A stretch of 64,000 nucleotides of DNA from positions 3,038,001 through 3,102,000 of the forward strand of contig NZ_VFMM01000001.1 in assembly GCF_006715085.1 (NCBI RefSeq). Direction: 5' to 3'. Of this stretch, positions 1-8,989 are shown in pieces. Within the stretch, counting starts at the first letter, position 1, and every line of letters begins with the position of its first letter. Under the pieces are notes generated by a model. The model saw nothing but the letters and a program-made list of their open reading frames with translations. It was not told where the DNA came from and did not search any database. Position numbers and translations under genes: made by a program. The DNA is from Kribbella jejuensis. GTDB taxonomy: Bacteria; Actinomycetota; Actinomycetes; Propionibacteriales; Kribbellaceae.

Positions 1-1136
1 ATCATCGCCATGCCGACACCACGCTGCCGGTTCAGCCGGGTCAGCGCGTCGACCCGGTCGACCAGGCCGCTGCCGGCCCGCAGTACCCGCCAGAGCTCGT
101 CGAGGATGACGAAGTAGTGCCGCCGCGGCTCCAGGCCCGCGTCGGCGAGCGCCTGCGAGACCGCGACCGCCCCGAACCCGTACGACCAGCAGGCCAGCAG
201 TACGGCGGCCTGCAGGCTGGTCTCGGAGTCGTCGACGTTGGACACGTCGAACACCACCGGACGGTCCATCTGCATCGGGTTGTCGGTCGGCGCGGAGAAG
301 ATCTCGCCGAGCCGGCCACCGCCGACCAGACCGATCAGCGAGGCCTCGAGGCCTTCGGTGATCTGCCGGTAGCGGTCCAGGCTGCCCCGGTCGAGGGCGA
401 CGTTGCGGACCCGGTCCGGCGCGTCCTGGATGACCTGGAGCAGGTCCTTCAGCACCGGCGTGCCCTGGAAGCGCTCGTCCAGCACCTTCAGCGCCTCGTC
501 GAGGATGGTCTCCTCGCGGTCGTTCGGGTTCTGGTTGCGCATGATCGCGATCAGCGCCGACACCATCGTCTGCCGGCGTCCGTGCGCGTCGGCCTGGATC
601 GCCTCGCGGGCCTTGCCGGTCAGCCGGAGCGCGGCCTCCCGGGACTCGCCCGGGTCGAGCACGTTCAGATGGCCGCGGCCACGGCCGAGCTGGATGACCT
701 GGCCGCCGAGGGCCTCGATCAGGTCCTTGTAGTCCGGCTTCAGGTCGCCCAGCACCAGCGGCTGTACGCCGTACCCCGCGAGCCCGAGCGCCATCCGCCG
801 GGTGATCGTCGACTTGCCCAGACCGGGCTTGCCGAGGACGAACATCGATGGGTTCGAGATCAGCTTGGCGCGCATGAACCAGCTGATCGGGTCGCAGCAC
901 ATGGTCGCGCCGGACAGGATGTTCCGGCCGATCGGTACGCCGACCATCGGGCTGCCGGTACCGGCCGAGAACGGCCACATCCCGCAGACCTGCACCGTCG
1001 TACCGCGCCACTCCGGGGGCGCCTGCAGGTACGTCGAGTAGCCTCCGCCCGGACCGGGCCAGCCACGCGGCATCGGCCGCCGGCCGCGACGGCTGGGGTC
1101 GACGGGCTTCTTCTGCTTCTTCTTGTTGTCGCTCAC
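1..1136 (-). CDS. VirB4/TraC-like conjugation ATPase, partial (runs off left edge)
   Basis: The first 378 residues are present; the C-terminus lies outside the window. The protein begins with a lysine-rich stretch and has a Walker A motif GKPGLGKST at residues 102-110 and a Walker B-like FVILDEL at about 342-348, followed by an arginine-rich segment ([12 protein letters not shown]) typical of VirB4/TraC/HerA-type hexameric motors. The GTG start is chosen because GGGGAG lies 6 bases upstream and the frame is closed beyond it. It follows the SCO6880-type gene by 34 bases in the same operon. By family it should power a type IV secretion-like envelope complex from the cytoplasmic side. Whether it moves DNA or protein cannot be told. 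Confidence 0.88.
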   Translation of the reverse strand, partial: MSDNKKKQKKPVDPSRRGRRPMPRGWPGPGGGYSTYLQAPPEWRGTTVQVCGMWPFSAGTGSPMVGVPIGRNILSGATMCCDPISWFMRAKLISNPSMFVLGKPGLGKSTITRRMALGLAGYGVQPLVLGDLKPDYKDLIEALGGQVIQLGRGRGHLNVLDPGESREAALRLTGKAREAIQADAHGRRQTMVSALIAIMRNQNPNDREETILDEALKVLDERFQGTPVLKDLLQVIQDAPDRVRNVALDRGSLDRYRQITEGLEASLIGLVGGGRLGEIFSAPTDNPMQMDRPVVFDVSNVDDSETSLQAAVLLACWSYGFGAVAVSQALADAGLEPRRHYFVILDELWRVLRAGSGLVDRVDALTRLNRQRGVGMAM

Positions 1137-1170
1137 TGTGACTCCCCAGATGTCACTGCGCTCGGATCGA

Positions 1171-2679
1171 TCATAGGGATTCCCGCAGGCCGGCCGGCAC
1201 CGCGAGATGGCTCGAGACCACGATGCCGAGCGGCAGCGCGGAGACGAACGCGGAATCCTGCGAGCCGTACGCCGGACGTAGCAGCACGCGGGCGGTGGCG
1301 CCGAGGTTGTCGATCGCCGCGACCATGTCCGGCAGCTGCTCCGCGGACATCACGGTGCCGGTCACCACCATGCCGAAGTTGACCAGACCGGCGCCGCGGG
1401 CCTCCTCCTGCGCGGACCGGTCGGCGGCACGGGCCTCGGCGAGGCTGCGCGCGGACGGCCGTGCCGATGTGGTCGCCCGGAACGACGCGTTCCGCTTGTC
1501 GGCCTCCACCATGCGAGCCGCCGTACCGGCGTCCAGCGGGCGGTAGAGCAGCGTGACGCGCTTGCGGTCGATGTCGGGGTGCGGCGCGACCAGCTGTGAC
1601 AGCACCGACGAGAACACCTCGCCGCGGGGCGCCTGCGACATCTGCCAGGTCATCGACCAGGCCGAGTCGTGCCGGTACTTGTCCCAGAACGCCTGAGCAG
1701 CGGCCGGGCCGACGTCGGTCCACTGCAGCTCGGGCGGCATGCCCTGGCTGCGGGCCTCGTCGATCAGCGCGGCCGATGCCGGGTCGTACGCGATCCGGAT
1801 CGCCTCGCACAGTTCCTGGGCGCTGACCGGCCGGGCGGCGCCGGCACCGGTCGCGTTCAGGCTCTGGGTGAGTGCGGGCAGCCGGGCCGCCAGCTCGCGG
1901 CCCATGTCGTCTTCCTTGCGCCGCTTGCCGCTGCGGTCGGTGCCCTTGAAGGTCAGCGCGACCCGGGCGGACACCAGCGCGGAGCCTTCCGGGTACGTCT
2001 GCACGACCTCGGTGAGCATCGCCCGAGCGATCGCCGGCGTGTTGTCCATCATGTTGTTGCCGACCTCGCGCCGCAGCCGGATACCGGTGTCCGGCGCGCT
2101 CTCCACCGTCACCGAGGCTGCGACGATGCCCGGCTCGTGGCCGAGCGATGCGAGCCACTGGCCCCAGTGCGCGACCCAGATGTCCACCTGCTCCTCGTCG
2201 ACCAGCGACGCGCCGTCGGGCTCGGCGTTGATGACGACCGTGAAGTGCCGGGTGCTCGGGTAGAACAGCAGCGCGAACGGCCGCCCGTACGAGTCCTGGT
2301 ACTCGCTCAACTGGGAGGCGGCGGCGAGACCGGGGAGCTGGAACTTGCCCCAGGCGGTCCGGCCGAGCGGGCCGGAACGGTACAGGTTGTGCTTAGCCAT
2401 CTTTGCTCGTTGCCATCCAATGCTGGTCGAGAGCCGTTGCAGCGTCGACTGCCCGTGCTTGTCCTTGGTGATCAGCAGCCCGATCGCGATACCGACGATC
2501 ACCAGCGTGACGAAGGCGGCCTTGATACCGCCGGACATCGTCGCGATGACCACCAGGAGCAGGCCACCCATCAGGATGGCCGTACCGAGCATGCCCAGGC
2601 CGGCGATGCCCGCCGAGGCGGGCTGCCGCCAGTTGCCGTAGGTGCGAGGTGCGCGTCGTACGTTCTCAGCCGCTGCCAC
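1171..2679 (-). CDS. SCO6880-family membrane protein of T4SS-like locus
   Basis: About 502 residues. Two hydrophobic helices lie near the N-terminus (about residues 25-70), followed by a soluble region of about 430 residues without a P-loop. It resembles the actinobacterial family named after Streptomyces SCO6880, found beside VirB4-like ATPases; its biochemical role is unknown to me. I start at the GTG at 2679, which overlaps the last codons and stop of the upstream gene. The frame stays open to an ATG at 2838, but that stretch is the complement of the upstream gene's poly-glycine codons and gives an Ala/Val-rich peptide, so the longer start is unlikely. Probably forms a membrane pair with the downstream ATPase. 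Confidence 0.8.
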   Translation of the reverse strand: MAAAENVRRAPRTYGNWRQPASAGIAGLGMLGTAILMGGLLLVVIATMSGGIKAAFVTLVIVGIAIGLLITKDKHGQSTLQRLSTSIGWQRAKMAKHNLYRSGPLGRTAWGKFQLPGLAAASQLSEYQDSYGRPFALLFYPSTRHFTVVINAEPDGASLVDEEQVDIWVAHWGQWLASLGHEPGIVAASVTVESAPDTGIRLRREVGNNMMDNTPAIARAMLTEVVQTYPEGSALVSARVALTFKGTDRSGKRRKEDDMGRELAARLPALTQSLNATGAGAARPVSAQELCEAIRIAYDPASAALIDEARSQGMPPELQWTDVGPAAAQAFWDKYRHDSAWSMTWQMSQAPRGEVFSSVLSQLVAPHPDIDRKRVTLLYRPLDAGTAARMVEADKRNASFRATTSARPSARSLAEARAADRSAQEEARGAGLVNFGMVVTGTVMSAEQLPDMVAAIDNLGATARVLLRPAYGSQDSAFVSALPLGIVVSSHLAVPAGLRESL

Positions 2680-4249
2680 TTGGTCCGTCCGGTTCTGGTG
2701 GCGGCTGGTTGCCTCCACCGTCGTTTGAGCTCTGTGCAGTGTTCGGGGTGCTGCCGGTCGGGCCGCCACCGCCGCCACCACCACCACCGCCACCACCACC
2801 GCCACCGCCACCTCCGCCGCCACCGGTGTCGGGTTCACCCATGGTTTCGCCGCCGGCGGTCTTGCCGAAGTCGCTGGTCATCTTCGTCCCGATCGCGACG
2901 ACCGCGACCGGAGCAGCCACAGCGGCGGCCGGCCCTGCGGCGGCAGCCGCACCACCACCCGCGGCGCCACCTGCTGCACCGCCGCCTGCGGCACCGCCCG
3001 CAGCACCGCCTGCCGCACCGCCACCGGCTCCGCCGGCCGCCGCACCTTCACCGCCGGCCGCAGCGCCTTCCCCACCAGGCGCGCCACCACTCGGGCCGCT
3101 GCTCGGCGCCTGGTGCGGCGCCCGACCGACGTTCTGCGCGCCGGTCGGACCGTCGCCGCCGCCACCACTGCCGCTGTCCGAGCCCGAATCGGCGCCCTTG
3201 TTCGCCAGGTCGCCGAGCTTGTCCATCCCGGCCATCCGGGCCGCGATCATGCCGGCACCGGCCGAGCCCGCGGTCGCCGCGACCATCGGCACGATGAACC
3301 GCATCAGCGCCGGCAGCGCGAACAACGCGAGTACCAGCATCGTGAGACCGGTGACCACGTTCATCACCATGTTCCCGACACCCCCGTCGGGGTTGAAGGA
3401 CAGATCGCCGTTGTTCGTGGTCAGCCGGATCGCGGTGGCGTAGACGATCGCCGCCACCGGTTTGTACAGGATGAAGGCGAAGATCCAGGCCAGGATCTTC
3501 TTGAACCATTCCTTGCCCATCTCGGTGTTGGTCGCGGCCGCCGCGATCGGCAGCACCCCGAGCAGCAGGATCAGCATCGCGGTCCGGACGATCATCAGCA
3601 CGATCTGGATCACGCCGGCGATGATGCACAGCAGCCCGATACAGATCAGCAGCCCGATGCCGAGCGGACTACCCACGCCCGCGGACGCGACCGTGGCGAA
3701 CCCGAGCAGGGCGATCATCGCCGTACCGAAGTCCTGTCCTTGGCCTTGCGGTATCTTGCCGAACTCGGCGCAGACCCAACCCTGCTGGCCGTGCGCGAGC
3801 GCCGTGGTGACGATGCAGTTCGAGAACTGGTCGCCCCAGTCGATCAGCACCTGGGCCACCGCGATCACGAACGCGCTGGCGACGGCGAGCGTGATCAGTG
3901 CCTTGAGCAACTCCCGGGCGGACTCGCCGCGCTGGGTCCAGGCCATCTGCATGCAGCCGACGATCAGACCGATGGCGGCGATCGAAAGGCTGATGAACGA
4001 GGTGTGCGTCCAGACCCAGCTGACCGCGCCGCTGGCCGGTTCCCCGGTCGTGGTGTTCCCGATGGTCGGTGTCTTGACGTAGATCCAGAAGGTTCCGATC
4101 GTGCTCATGATGAGCCCGACCGCCTTCGCGATCGCCGTCAGAATCGGTTCGAAGACCAATTTGATCAGACCCTCGATCAAGGTTCCGGCGCCGTCGAGGA
4201 CGGCCTGGAACGCCTTTTTGAGTATGTCGATCCAGCCGAGCGCGATCAT
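2666..4249 (-). CDS. TrbL/VirB6-like polytopic membrane protein with Gly/Ala-rich tail
   Basis: 527 residues. The first 350 or so contain an amphipathic N-terminus (MIALGWIDILKKAF) and several membrane helices, with the segment AATNTEMGKEWFKKILAW that its downstream neighbour shares as AATNTEMGMMWFKRALSW. This layout fits the TrbL/VirB6 inner-membrane channel component of type IV secretion systems. After residue 355 the chain is low complexity: GGA repeats, then an unbroken glycine tract encoded by a CCN-type triplet run at about 2769-2826, then [12 protein letters not shown]. It starts 1 base after the stop of the 4251-5204 gene and overlaps the next gene by 14 bases, so the genes are translationally coupled. 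The tail is probably cytoplasmic and disordered. Confidence 0.8.
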   Translation of the reverse strand: MIALGWIDILKKAFQAVLDGAGTLIEGLIKLVFEPILTAIAKAVGLIMSTIGTFWIYVKTPTIGNTTTGEPASGAVSWVWTHTSFISLSIAAIGLIVGCMQMAWTQRGESARELLKALITLAVASAFVIAVAQVLIDWGDQFSNCIVTTALAHGQQGWVCAEFGKIPQGQGQDFGTAMIALLGFATVASAGVGSPLGIGLLICIGLLCIIAGVIQIVLMIVRTAMLILLLGVLPIAAAATNTEMGKEWFKKILAWIFAFILYKPVAAIVYATAIRLTTNNGDLSFNPDGGVGNMVMNVVTGLTMLVLALFALPALMRFIVPMVAATAGSAGAGMIAARMAGMDKLGDLANKGADSGSDSGSGGGGDGPTGAQNVGRAPHQAPSSGPSGGAPGGEGAAAGGEGAAAGGAGGGAAGGAAGGAAGGGAAGGAAGGGAAAAAGPAAAVAAPVAVVAIGTKMTSDFGKTAGGETMGEPDTGGGGGGGGGGGGGGGGGGGGGPTGSTPNTAQSSNDGGGNQPPPEPDGPSGSG

Positions 4250-4250
4250 G

Positions 4251-5204
4251 TCAGGACGTCTTCGGTGAGACGAACCGCAGGATGGCCGGCAACGCGACGA
4301 TCGCGACGATCATGAGCGTGATGCCCATCGCCATGCTGAGCGTTTCCGAGGTACCCGGCGCGGCGCCCTCCACCTTCGGCGCGCCGCCGATCAGGAGGAT
4401 GGCGACGGCGTAGATCAGCGCCGCGACGGGTTTGTAGATGATGAATCCGACCAGCCAGCTCAGTGCGCGCTTGAACCACATCATCCCCATCTCGGTGTTC
4501 GTCGCGGCCGCGGTCAGCGGCAGCATGCCGACCAGCAGCACGAGCATCCCGTAGCGCACGATCATCAGCGCCAACTGGATGATCGCCGTGATCACCATCA
4601 GGATTCCGACGAAGATGACCAGGATGAAGCCGAAGGTCTCCGACGGGCCCTTGAGCGGATTGACCAGTACCTCGGTGAGCTTGGAGACCGCCGCATCCGA
4701 GCAGACGTGCTTGGCGCTCTCGGGGACCTTGTCGCCGTGGCAGTCGCCGTTGCTCGGCAGCAGGGCCGAGTCGATGATCCACTTCGAGAAACTGTCGGAC
4801 GCCGTGATCAAGGTGGCCGCGAAGGTGGCGCCGCCCCCCGACACGACGAGCAGCGTGAGCAGTGACTTCAGGATGTCGCGCAGCGGCTCGCCGCGGTGCG
4901 TGAACGCCATCTGCATGGCACCCACCATCACCGCGATCCCGCCGACCGCGACGACGATGAAGTACGTGTGGGCCTGGACCCAGCTGGCCGGGCCGTTCGC
5001 GTCGACGTTCGGGGTCGCGAGGTAGATCCAGAGGAAGCCGACCGCCTTGATCACGTTCGCGACGGCCGTGAGGACGATGTCGCGGACAGCCTCGAACAGC
5101 TTGTCGAAGAGCGTGCCGACGAACCAGCGGACCGCCTCGCCCACGTACTTCGCGACACAGTCCTTCCAGTCCCCCGGCCACCACGAGCATCCGAGCGCGA
5201 TCAT
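4251..5204 (-). CDS. TrbL/VirB6-like polytopic membrane protein, paralogue of the downstream gene
   Basis: 317 residues with about six membrane helices. It is collinear with the protein at 2666-4249: both begin MIALG, both carry FxWIY in the first third, a QMA(F/W)T(H/Q)RGE loop and the NTEMG segment, but this copy stops right after the last helix and lacks the Gly/Ala tail. The two arose by tandem duplication and probably form a hetero-oligomeric channel. The ATG is chosen because it overlaps the stop of the preceding gene as ATGA and because the paralogue starts at the same motif; the open frame continues 38 codons further upstream. Confidence 0.82.
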   Translation of the reverse strand: MIALGCSWWPGDWKDCVAKYVGEAVRWFVGTLFDKLFEAVRDIVLTAVANVIKAVGFLWIYLATPNVDANGPASWVQAHTYFIVVAVGGIAVMVGAMQMAFTHRGEPLRDILKSLLTLLVVSGGGATFAATLITASDSFSKWIIDSALLPSNGDCHGDKVPESAKHVCSDAAVSKLTEVLVNPLKGPSETFGFILVIFVGILMVITAIIQLALMIVRYGMLVLLVGMLPLTAAATNTEMGMMWFKRALSWLVGFIIYKPVAALIYAVAILLIGGAPKVEGAAPGTSETLSMAMGITLMIVAIVALPAILRFVSPKTS

Positions 5205-6070
5205 GAGGAACCACTGAACCTTACGTAGCCGTTGAGCGAGGACAGGATGTCCGGCTCGACCGTTCCGTTGAAGCTTCCGTCGTCCTGCAGCACCGCACGC
5301 CAGTCGCCCTTGTACCACTGCATGGTGACGAGCAGGGCGCCGACGCCCTGGTCACCCAGCTGGGACGCGATCTGGATGATCGCCTGCGAGCCGTCCGAGG
5401 GATAGGAGACCACCTTGAAACCGACGAACTGCACGTCGGTGGTGTCCGCCGGCGTGGCCAGGTCGGCCTTCGTCTGAGCGATCGCTTTGAGCTGGCCGGG
5501 CCCGGGAACCACGCGCTCGTTGAGTACGTCGAGCGCGATCGACCGGTTCTGCACCTGGCCGAGCAGGACCATCGCCGCGAGCACGGCACCGGTCGGCGAG
5601 TGCGCGAAGCAGTACTTGACGCCGTTCGGCCTGGTCGCCGCGGGACCGCCGGCCACCTGCAGCGGGATCAGCATGTTCCCCTCGAACTGCCACGTCACCG
5701 CCGTCGGTGCGTAGTACCGCGGGATCGCCTGCGAGGGCTTGGCGACGTGGCAGCCGCCGACGGTGTTGTTGGCCGGCGGCGGCGTCACCCGCGGGGTCGT
5801 CGACGTCGCGGTCGGGTCCGGGGTGGCGGGCGGTCCACTCGGCTCGTCGGTGGGTACGTCGGTGGGTTGTCCAGTGGGCGCGTCCGTACTCGGGGTCCGG
5901 CTCGGCGTGGCCGAGGGCGAACCCGATCCGCCGCGCAGCACCAGGAACACCACGAGACAGAGGATCAAGGCCACGACGACGATCGCGCCGGCAACGAAAC
6001 CGCGCTGCTGGAGCAGCGCGGTTCCGTCGGTGTCCTCGTCGGAGTCGGGGTCCCTGCTGAACAGTCCCAC
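5201..6070 (-). CDS. Membrane-anchored extracellular protein of T4SS-like locus
   Basis: 289 residues: about 25 charged cytoplasmic residues, one membrane helix (about 25-46, VAGAIVVVALILCLVVFLVL), a Pro/Thr/Ser linker (about 48-100) and a compact extracellular domain of about 180 residues with two cysteines (GGCHV and YCFAH). Type II topology and position in the operon resemble VirB8/TcpC-like assembly factors of Gram-positive conjugation systems, but I cannot show homology and the function is inferred from layout only. Coupled to the next gene by ATGA. Confidence 0.72.
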   Translation of the reverse strand: MGLFSRDPDSDEDTDGTALLQQRGFVAGAIVVVALILCLVVFLVLRGGSGSPSATPSRTPSTDAPTGQPTDVPTDEPSGPPATPDPTATSTTPRVTPPPANNTVGGCHVAKPSQAIPRYYAPTAVTWQFEGNMLIPLQVAGGPAATRPNGVKYCFAHSPTGAVLAAMVLLGQVQNRSIALDVLNERVVPGPGQLKAIAQTKADLATPADTTDVQFVGFKVVSYPSDGSQAIIQIASQLGDQGVGALLVTMQWYKGDWRAVLQDDGSFNGTVEPDILSSLNGYVRFSGSS

Positions 6071-6114
6071 CTACGATCAGCCTCCCAGGGCGGTCGGTAC
6101 GGGTCGGGAGACCG

Positions 6115-6393
6115 TCACTTCAGCGCGTCGACGAGCGCCGTCGCCGCACCGATCACGATGCAGGCGGCCAGCACCCAGCCCAGCCGAGCGGCGTGCTCGC
6201 CACCCTCACCGCGACGCTGGCCGATCGCCATCATGCCGCCGGCGATGATGATGCCCAGACCGCAGACGATGTACGCGATGTACTTGACCCAGCTGACGAC
6301 CGTGTCCAGGCCGTTCTTGACCGGGTCGGGCAGAGGGGCCTCGACCGGCAGCACATTCGGCAGCTCGGTGGCGAGGTGGTGGAGCAACATCAT
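6115..6393 (-). CDS. Small two-helix membrane protein, VirB2/TrbC-like
   Basis: 92 residues: a polar N-terminus with LPDPVKNGLDTVVSW, a first membrane helix (about 36-56, IAYIVCGLGIIIAGGMMAIG), a short basic loop GQRRGEGGEHAAR and a second helix (about 70-88). Two hydrophobic helices joined by a short charged turn is the architecture of VirB2/TrbC pilin-type subunits, and the gene sits where such a subunit would be expected. There is no obvious cleavable signal peptide. It is probably in the operon with the downstream genes (44-base gap) and follows the ParA-like gene by 14 bases. Confidence 0.7.
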   Translation of the reverse strand: MMLLHHLATELPNVLPVEAPLPDPVKNGLDTVVSWVKYIAYIVCGLGIIIAGGMMAIGQRRGEGGEHAARLGWVLAACIVIGAATALVDALK

Positions 6394-6407
6394 GGTGGTA
6401 ACGCCTT

Positions 6408-7028
6408 TCAGTACGGGGCGGGGTAGTCCGCTGGGTTTGACGCGCGAAGTGCGTAGATGGATTCAAGTACTTCGAAAACCTCGTCCGGAGTGTTGTCAGG
6501 CGTGGGAGCCTCCCCTCGGCGCCACTCCTCGATCCACGGAATGTCCCAGACCCGCGGGACACCTCCCCCGACGATGTCGGCGAAGTCGTCGAGAACCCGC
6601 GGCAACCGGCCCGGGGCGTCCGCGATCAGCACCAGGCCGAGCACGGCGACCCCCTGCACGACTCCCGAGGCCCACTCGATCGCGGCTCGCTGCGCGGCGC
6701 GCAGACCGGACCCGTGGGTCCGGGCGACCAGGATCACCGGCGTCGGCACCGGCGGTGGTGGGATCGGCCAACGATGGTTGGCCGCCCGGGTCCCCGGAAG
6801 CAGCGTGGACATCGTGGTCTCGCCGGCACCACCGTGCACCCCGACCCACCACAACGTGTCCGCCGCCGGAATCGCGAACTTGGGCAGCCGCTGATCCTCC
6901 GCGGGCGCCGGCACCCCGTGCTGCGGGGCGGACGGCCCCCGCGGGGTGAGGTCCGGCCGAGGTCCGGGGCCGACCGACGGCTGCTGCGGACCCGGAGACT
7001 GATCTCGTGTCCACGGGTTCTGCGTCAT
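6408..7028 (-). CDS. ParA/MinD-like protein with atypical P-loop (DUF6668-like)
   Basis: 206 residues. A proline-rich N-terminus (about 1-50) precedes WWVGVHGGAGETTMSTLLPG, which has the position and flanking beta strand of a deviant Walker A (KGGxGKTT) but with the lysine replaced by Glu. A hydrophobic strand (VLGLVLIADAPGRLP) stands where the switch/Walker B would be. This matches actinobacterial proteins called DUF6668, found at the head of SCO6880-type loci. Loss of the lysine suggests weak or no ATP hydrolysis. It is the first gene of the minus-strand operon. Confidence 0.72.
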   Translation of the reverse strand: MTQNPWTRDQSPGPQQPSVGPGPRPDLTPRGPSAPQHGVPAPAEDQRLPKFAIPAADTLWWVGVHGGAGETTMSTLLPGTRAANHRWPIPPPPVPTPVILVARTHGSGLRAAQRAAIEWASGVVQGVAVLGLVLIADAPGRLPRVLDDFADIVGGGVPRVWDIPWIEEWRRGEAPTPDNTPDEVFEVLESIYALRASNPADYPAPY

Positions 7029-7274
7029 GGCCCCTCCTCTCGCGGTCTGTCACAGGCTGTCGCCCACCGTATTCTCTCGCTTTCCGGGTGTACTTTCGTG
7101 ACCCATCCACAGGCGAGGATGTTTCTACCCCCTTGTCGGGGTCAGTCGAGCCGCCGGGCCCGCGTGGTTTGCCTGCCCGGAATCCCTGGCATGCCTCGTG
7201 CGGGGGACATGCTAGAACGAGGACGCCGGAACCGAACGAGCGAGGGATAGCTGTGGCGGGAATGAGAGGACACT
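7029..7274. promoter_or_regulatory. Divergent intergenic region, probable promoters for both T4SS-side operons
   Basis: 246 bases separate the minus-strand operon starting at 7028 from the plus-strand gene starting at 7275, so both promoters should lie here. A GAGAGGA ribosome binding site stands 4 bases before the GTG at 7275. I see no convincing -35/-10 pair or inverted repeat. Confidence 0.4.
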
Positions 7275-8690
7275 GTGGCTGAGAAGATCCCTTCCTGGCC
7301 CAAGGTCACGATTCGGCTCTACGACGACCACAACGCCGAAGTGAAGATCGCAGGCCGCAGTCACCCGCTCAACAACATGGATCCGCGGGCCGCCGCCCTC
7401 CAACTGGTCGCCGAGCAGGCCGCACAGCTCGGCCGCCCGATGAAGGTGACCGCGGTCGAGGCCGACGGCGCCTCCTGGCCGCTGATCGTGCACCCGGACG
7501 GTCAGGTCGACGCGGTCGACACCAACGCCGGGAAGAAGAAGCCGATCTGGCCGATCGTGCTGGCGATGGTCGTGGCCGTCGTACTGCTCGGCGGGACCAT
7601 CCTCTACCTGACGGTCTTCAGCAAGCTGGGCGACCACCGGCCGGTGGCGACCGTGTCACCGAAGCTGCCGTCGCTCCCGGAGCCCAAGGTCCAAAGCGAC
7701 GACTTCCCTCCGAAGACGCAGCCGCCGGGGTACACCGCGCACGCGGACTGGACCGTCGACATCGCCAAGGACAGTACGCCGGCGATCCGGCCGGACGGCA
7801 CCGAGGTCGCGATCCTCGTGCAGGACCCGGACTCGTCGAACAAGAAGGTCGTCGTATTCGATGCCGGGGGCAAGGTGCTCTGGCAGGACAAGGTTCCGAA
7901 GGACGCGGACAGCCCGGTCTACACCACGATCGACTCCAAGGTCGTACTCGCGATCACCACCCAGGACACGCTGTACTACTGGGAGGGCGACGGCGCGATG
8001 GCCAAGGAGATCGAGCTGCCCGACGGCGCCACCGTACAGTTCTTCGGCAAGTCGCCGTTGATCATGCTGGGAGACCAGGCGGGCGCGATGGTGATCTCGG
8101 GCGGCGTACTCAAGGCGATCCCGGAGATCCCGCGGCTGTCGACCATCCTGCTCGCCGAGGGCGACCGCGTGCTGGTCTCGCGGTACGACACGCCGATCTA
8201 CTGGGCGCAGCCGGACAAGCCGATGGCGGAGCTGACGCTGGAGAAGCCGGGCGGGGCCGGGGAGGTCAAGCAGGTCGTTGCCGCCAGCCCCGACTATGTC
8301 TTGGTGCTTTGGACCCTCGCGAAGGACCCGACTCAGGTCATCCCGGTGGTGCACTCGTCGGCCAGCGGCAAGCTGGTCGCGGTGTGCCAGACCCAGCAGG
8401 AGGGCGGGACCGACGACTGGGACTGGGTCCCGGACCCGACCCGCAAGTCCGCCGCCTGGGGTGAGTGCCTGATCAACATGTCCAGCCGGAAGATCCACAT
8501 GCTCCCCGGCTTCAGGCCGCTCTCACTGGCCGGCGGCTTCATCTACGGCACCCTGGAAAGCAAAACCGTCGCCATCTCGTCGAACTGGAAGCAGTACCCG
8601 CTCACCGCCGTCACCCGCCCCTGGGGCATCGCAGGCACCCACGCCATCATCGTCTACAACTCAGTCCTCTACGCCCTGGACCGCAAATGA
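7275..8690 (+). CDS. Membrane-anchored beta-propeller-like protein
   Basis: 471 residues. The N-terminal 75 residues form a small soluble domain (KVTIRLYDDHNAEVKIAGR...), followed by KKK and one membrane helix (about 93-113), a Pro/Lys linker, and an extracellular domain from about 150 built of repeated short strands such as KVVVFDAGGKVLWQ and SKVVLAITTQDTLYYW, typical of PQQ/WD-type propellers. It is divergent from the type IV secretion-like operon and likely works with it, since genes of this shape flank SCO6880-type loci; that link is inference. GTG start supported by GAGAGGA 4 bases upstream. Confidence 0.8.
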   Translation: MAEKIPSWPKVTIRLYDDHNAEVKIAGRSHPLNNMDPRAAALQLVAEQAAQLGRPMKVTAVEADGASWPLIVHPDGQVDAVDTNAGKKKPIWPIVLAMVVAVVLLGGTILYLTVFSKLGDHRPVATVSPKLPSLPEPKVQSDDFPPKTQPPGYTAHADWTVDIAKDSTPAIRPDGTEVAILVQDPDSSNKKVVVFDAGGKVLWQDKVPKDADSPVYTTIDSKVVLAITTQDTLYYWEGDGAMAKEIELPDGATVQFFGKSPLIMLGDQAGAMVISGGVLKAIPEIPRLSTILLAEGDRVLVSRYDTPIYWAQPDKPMAELTLEKPGGAGEVKQVVAASPDYVLVLWTLAKDPTQVIPVVHSSASGKLVAVCQTQQEGGTDDWDWVPDPTRKSAAWGECLINMSSRKIHMLPGFRPLSLAGGFIYGTLESKTVAISSNWKQYPLTAVTRPWGIAGTHAIIVYNSVLYALDRK

Positions 8691-8986
8691 CCCCCCACCG
8701 CGCAGTCAACATGACCACACGGCCCGGAGCAGCCGCGAGCGGACGGCTCGGAACTGGTGTGAGTGGGTGGCTCGGAGTTGGTGTGATTGGCCGGCGCGGG
8801 ATGGGGCGGGTGTTGGCGGCGCTGGCAGCAGTTGGTGTGCTGCTGGCTCCGTCGGCACAGGCGCTCGCGGAGGACAGCGAACCACAGCCAACCGCCTGGC
8901 CCACCGTCGACCCACCAGACAAGTTCGGCCAAGCCTCAGAACCCCAACCAGTCAAATGGCCCGCCCCCGTCCAATACCCCGGCTGA
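8687..8986 (+). CDS. Small secreted proline-rich protein
   Basis: 99 residues; the ATG overlaps the stop of the preceding gene as ATGA. A long N-terminus with arginines (IGRRGMGR) leads into a hydrophobic core (VLAALAAVGVLLAPSAQALA) and an Ala-x-Ala-type cleavage site, leaving a mature peptide of only about 38 residues (EDSEPQPTAWPTVDPP...), acidic and proline-rich with EPQP repeated twice. It could be a periplasm-side partner of the upstream propeller protein. No family recognised. The coupled start and clean signal peptide argue that it is real. Confidence 0.55.
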   Translation: MTPHRAVNMTTRPGAAASGRLGTGVSGWLGVGVIGRRGMGRVLAALAAVGVLLAPSAQALAEDSEPQPTAWPTVDPPDKFGQASEPQPVKWPAPVQYPG

Positions 8987-8989
8987 CCC

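Noticed and set aside
2680..2838. Upstream extension of the SCO6880-type gene to an ATG at 2838
   Set aside because: The extra sequence is the out-of-frame reading of the poly-glycine tract of the preceding gene and lacks conservation signals.
1669..3297. A 542-codon plus-strand frame ending in Arg/His-rich sequence
   Set aside because: Shadow of the SCO6880-type and VirB6-like genes; its basic tail is the complement of the Gly/Ala repeats.
1..8986. Integrative conjugative element
   Set aside because: No relaxase, integrase, attachment repeats or tRNA gene are visible; the evidence supports only a secretion-like locus.
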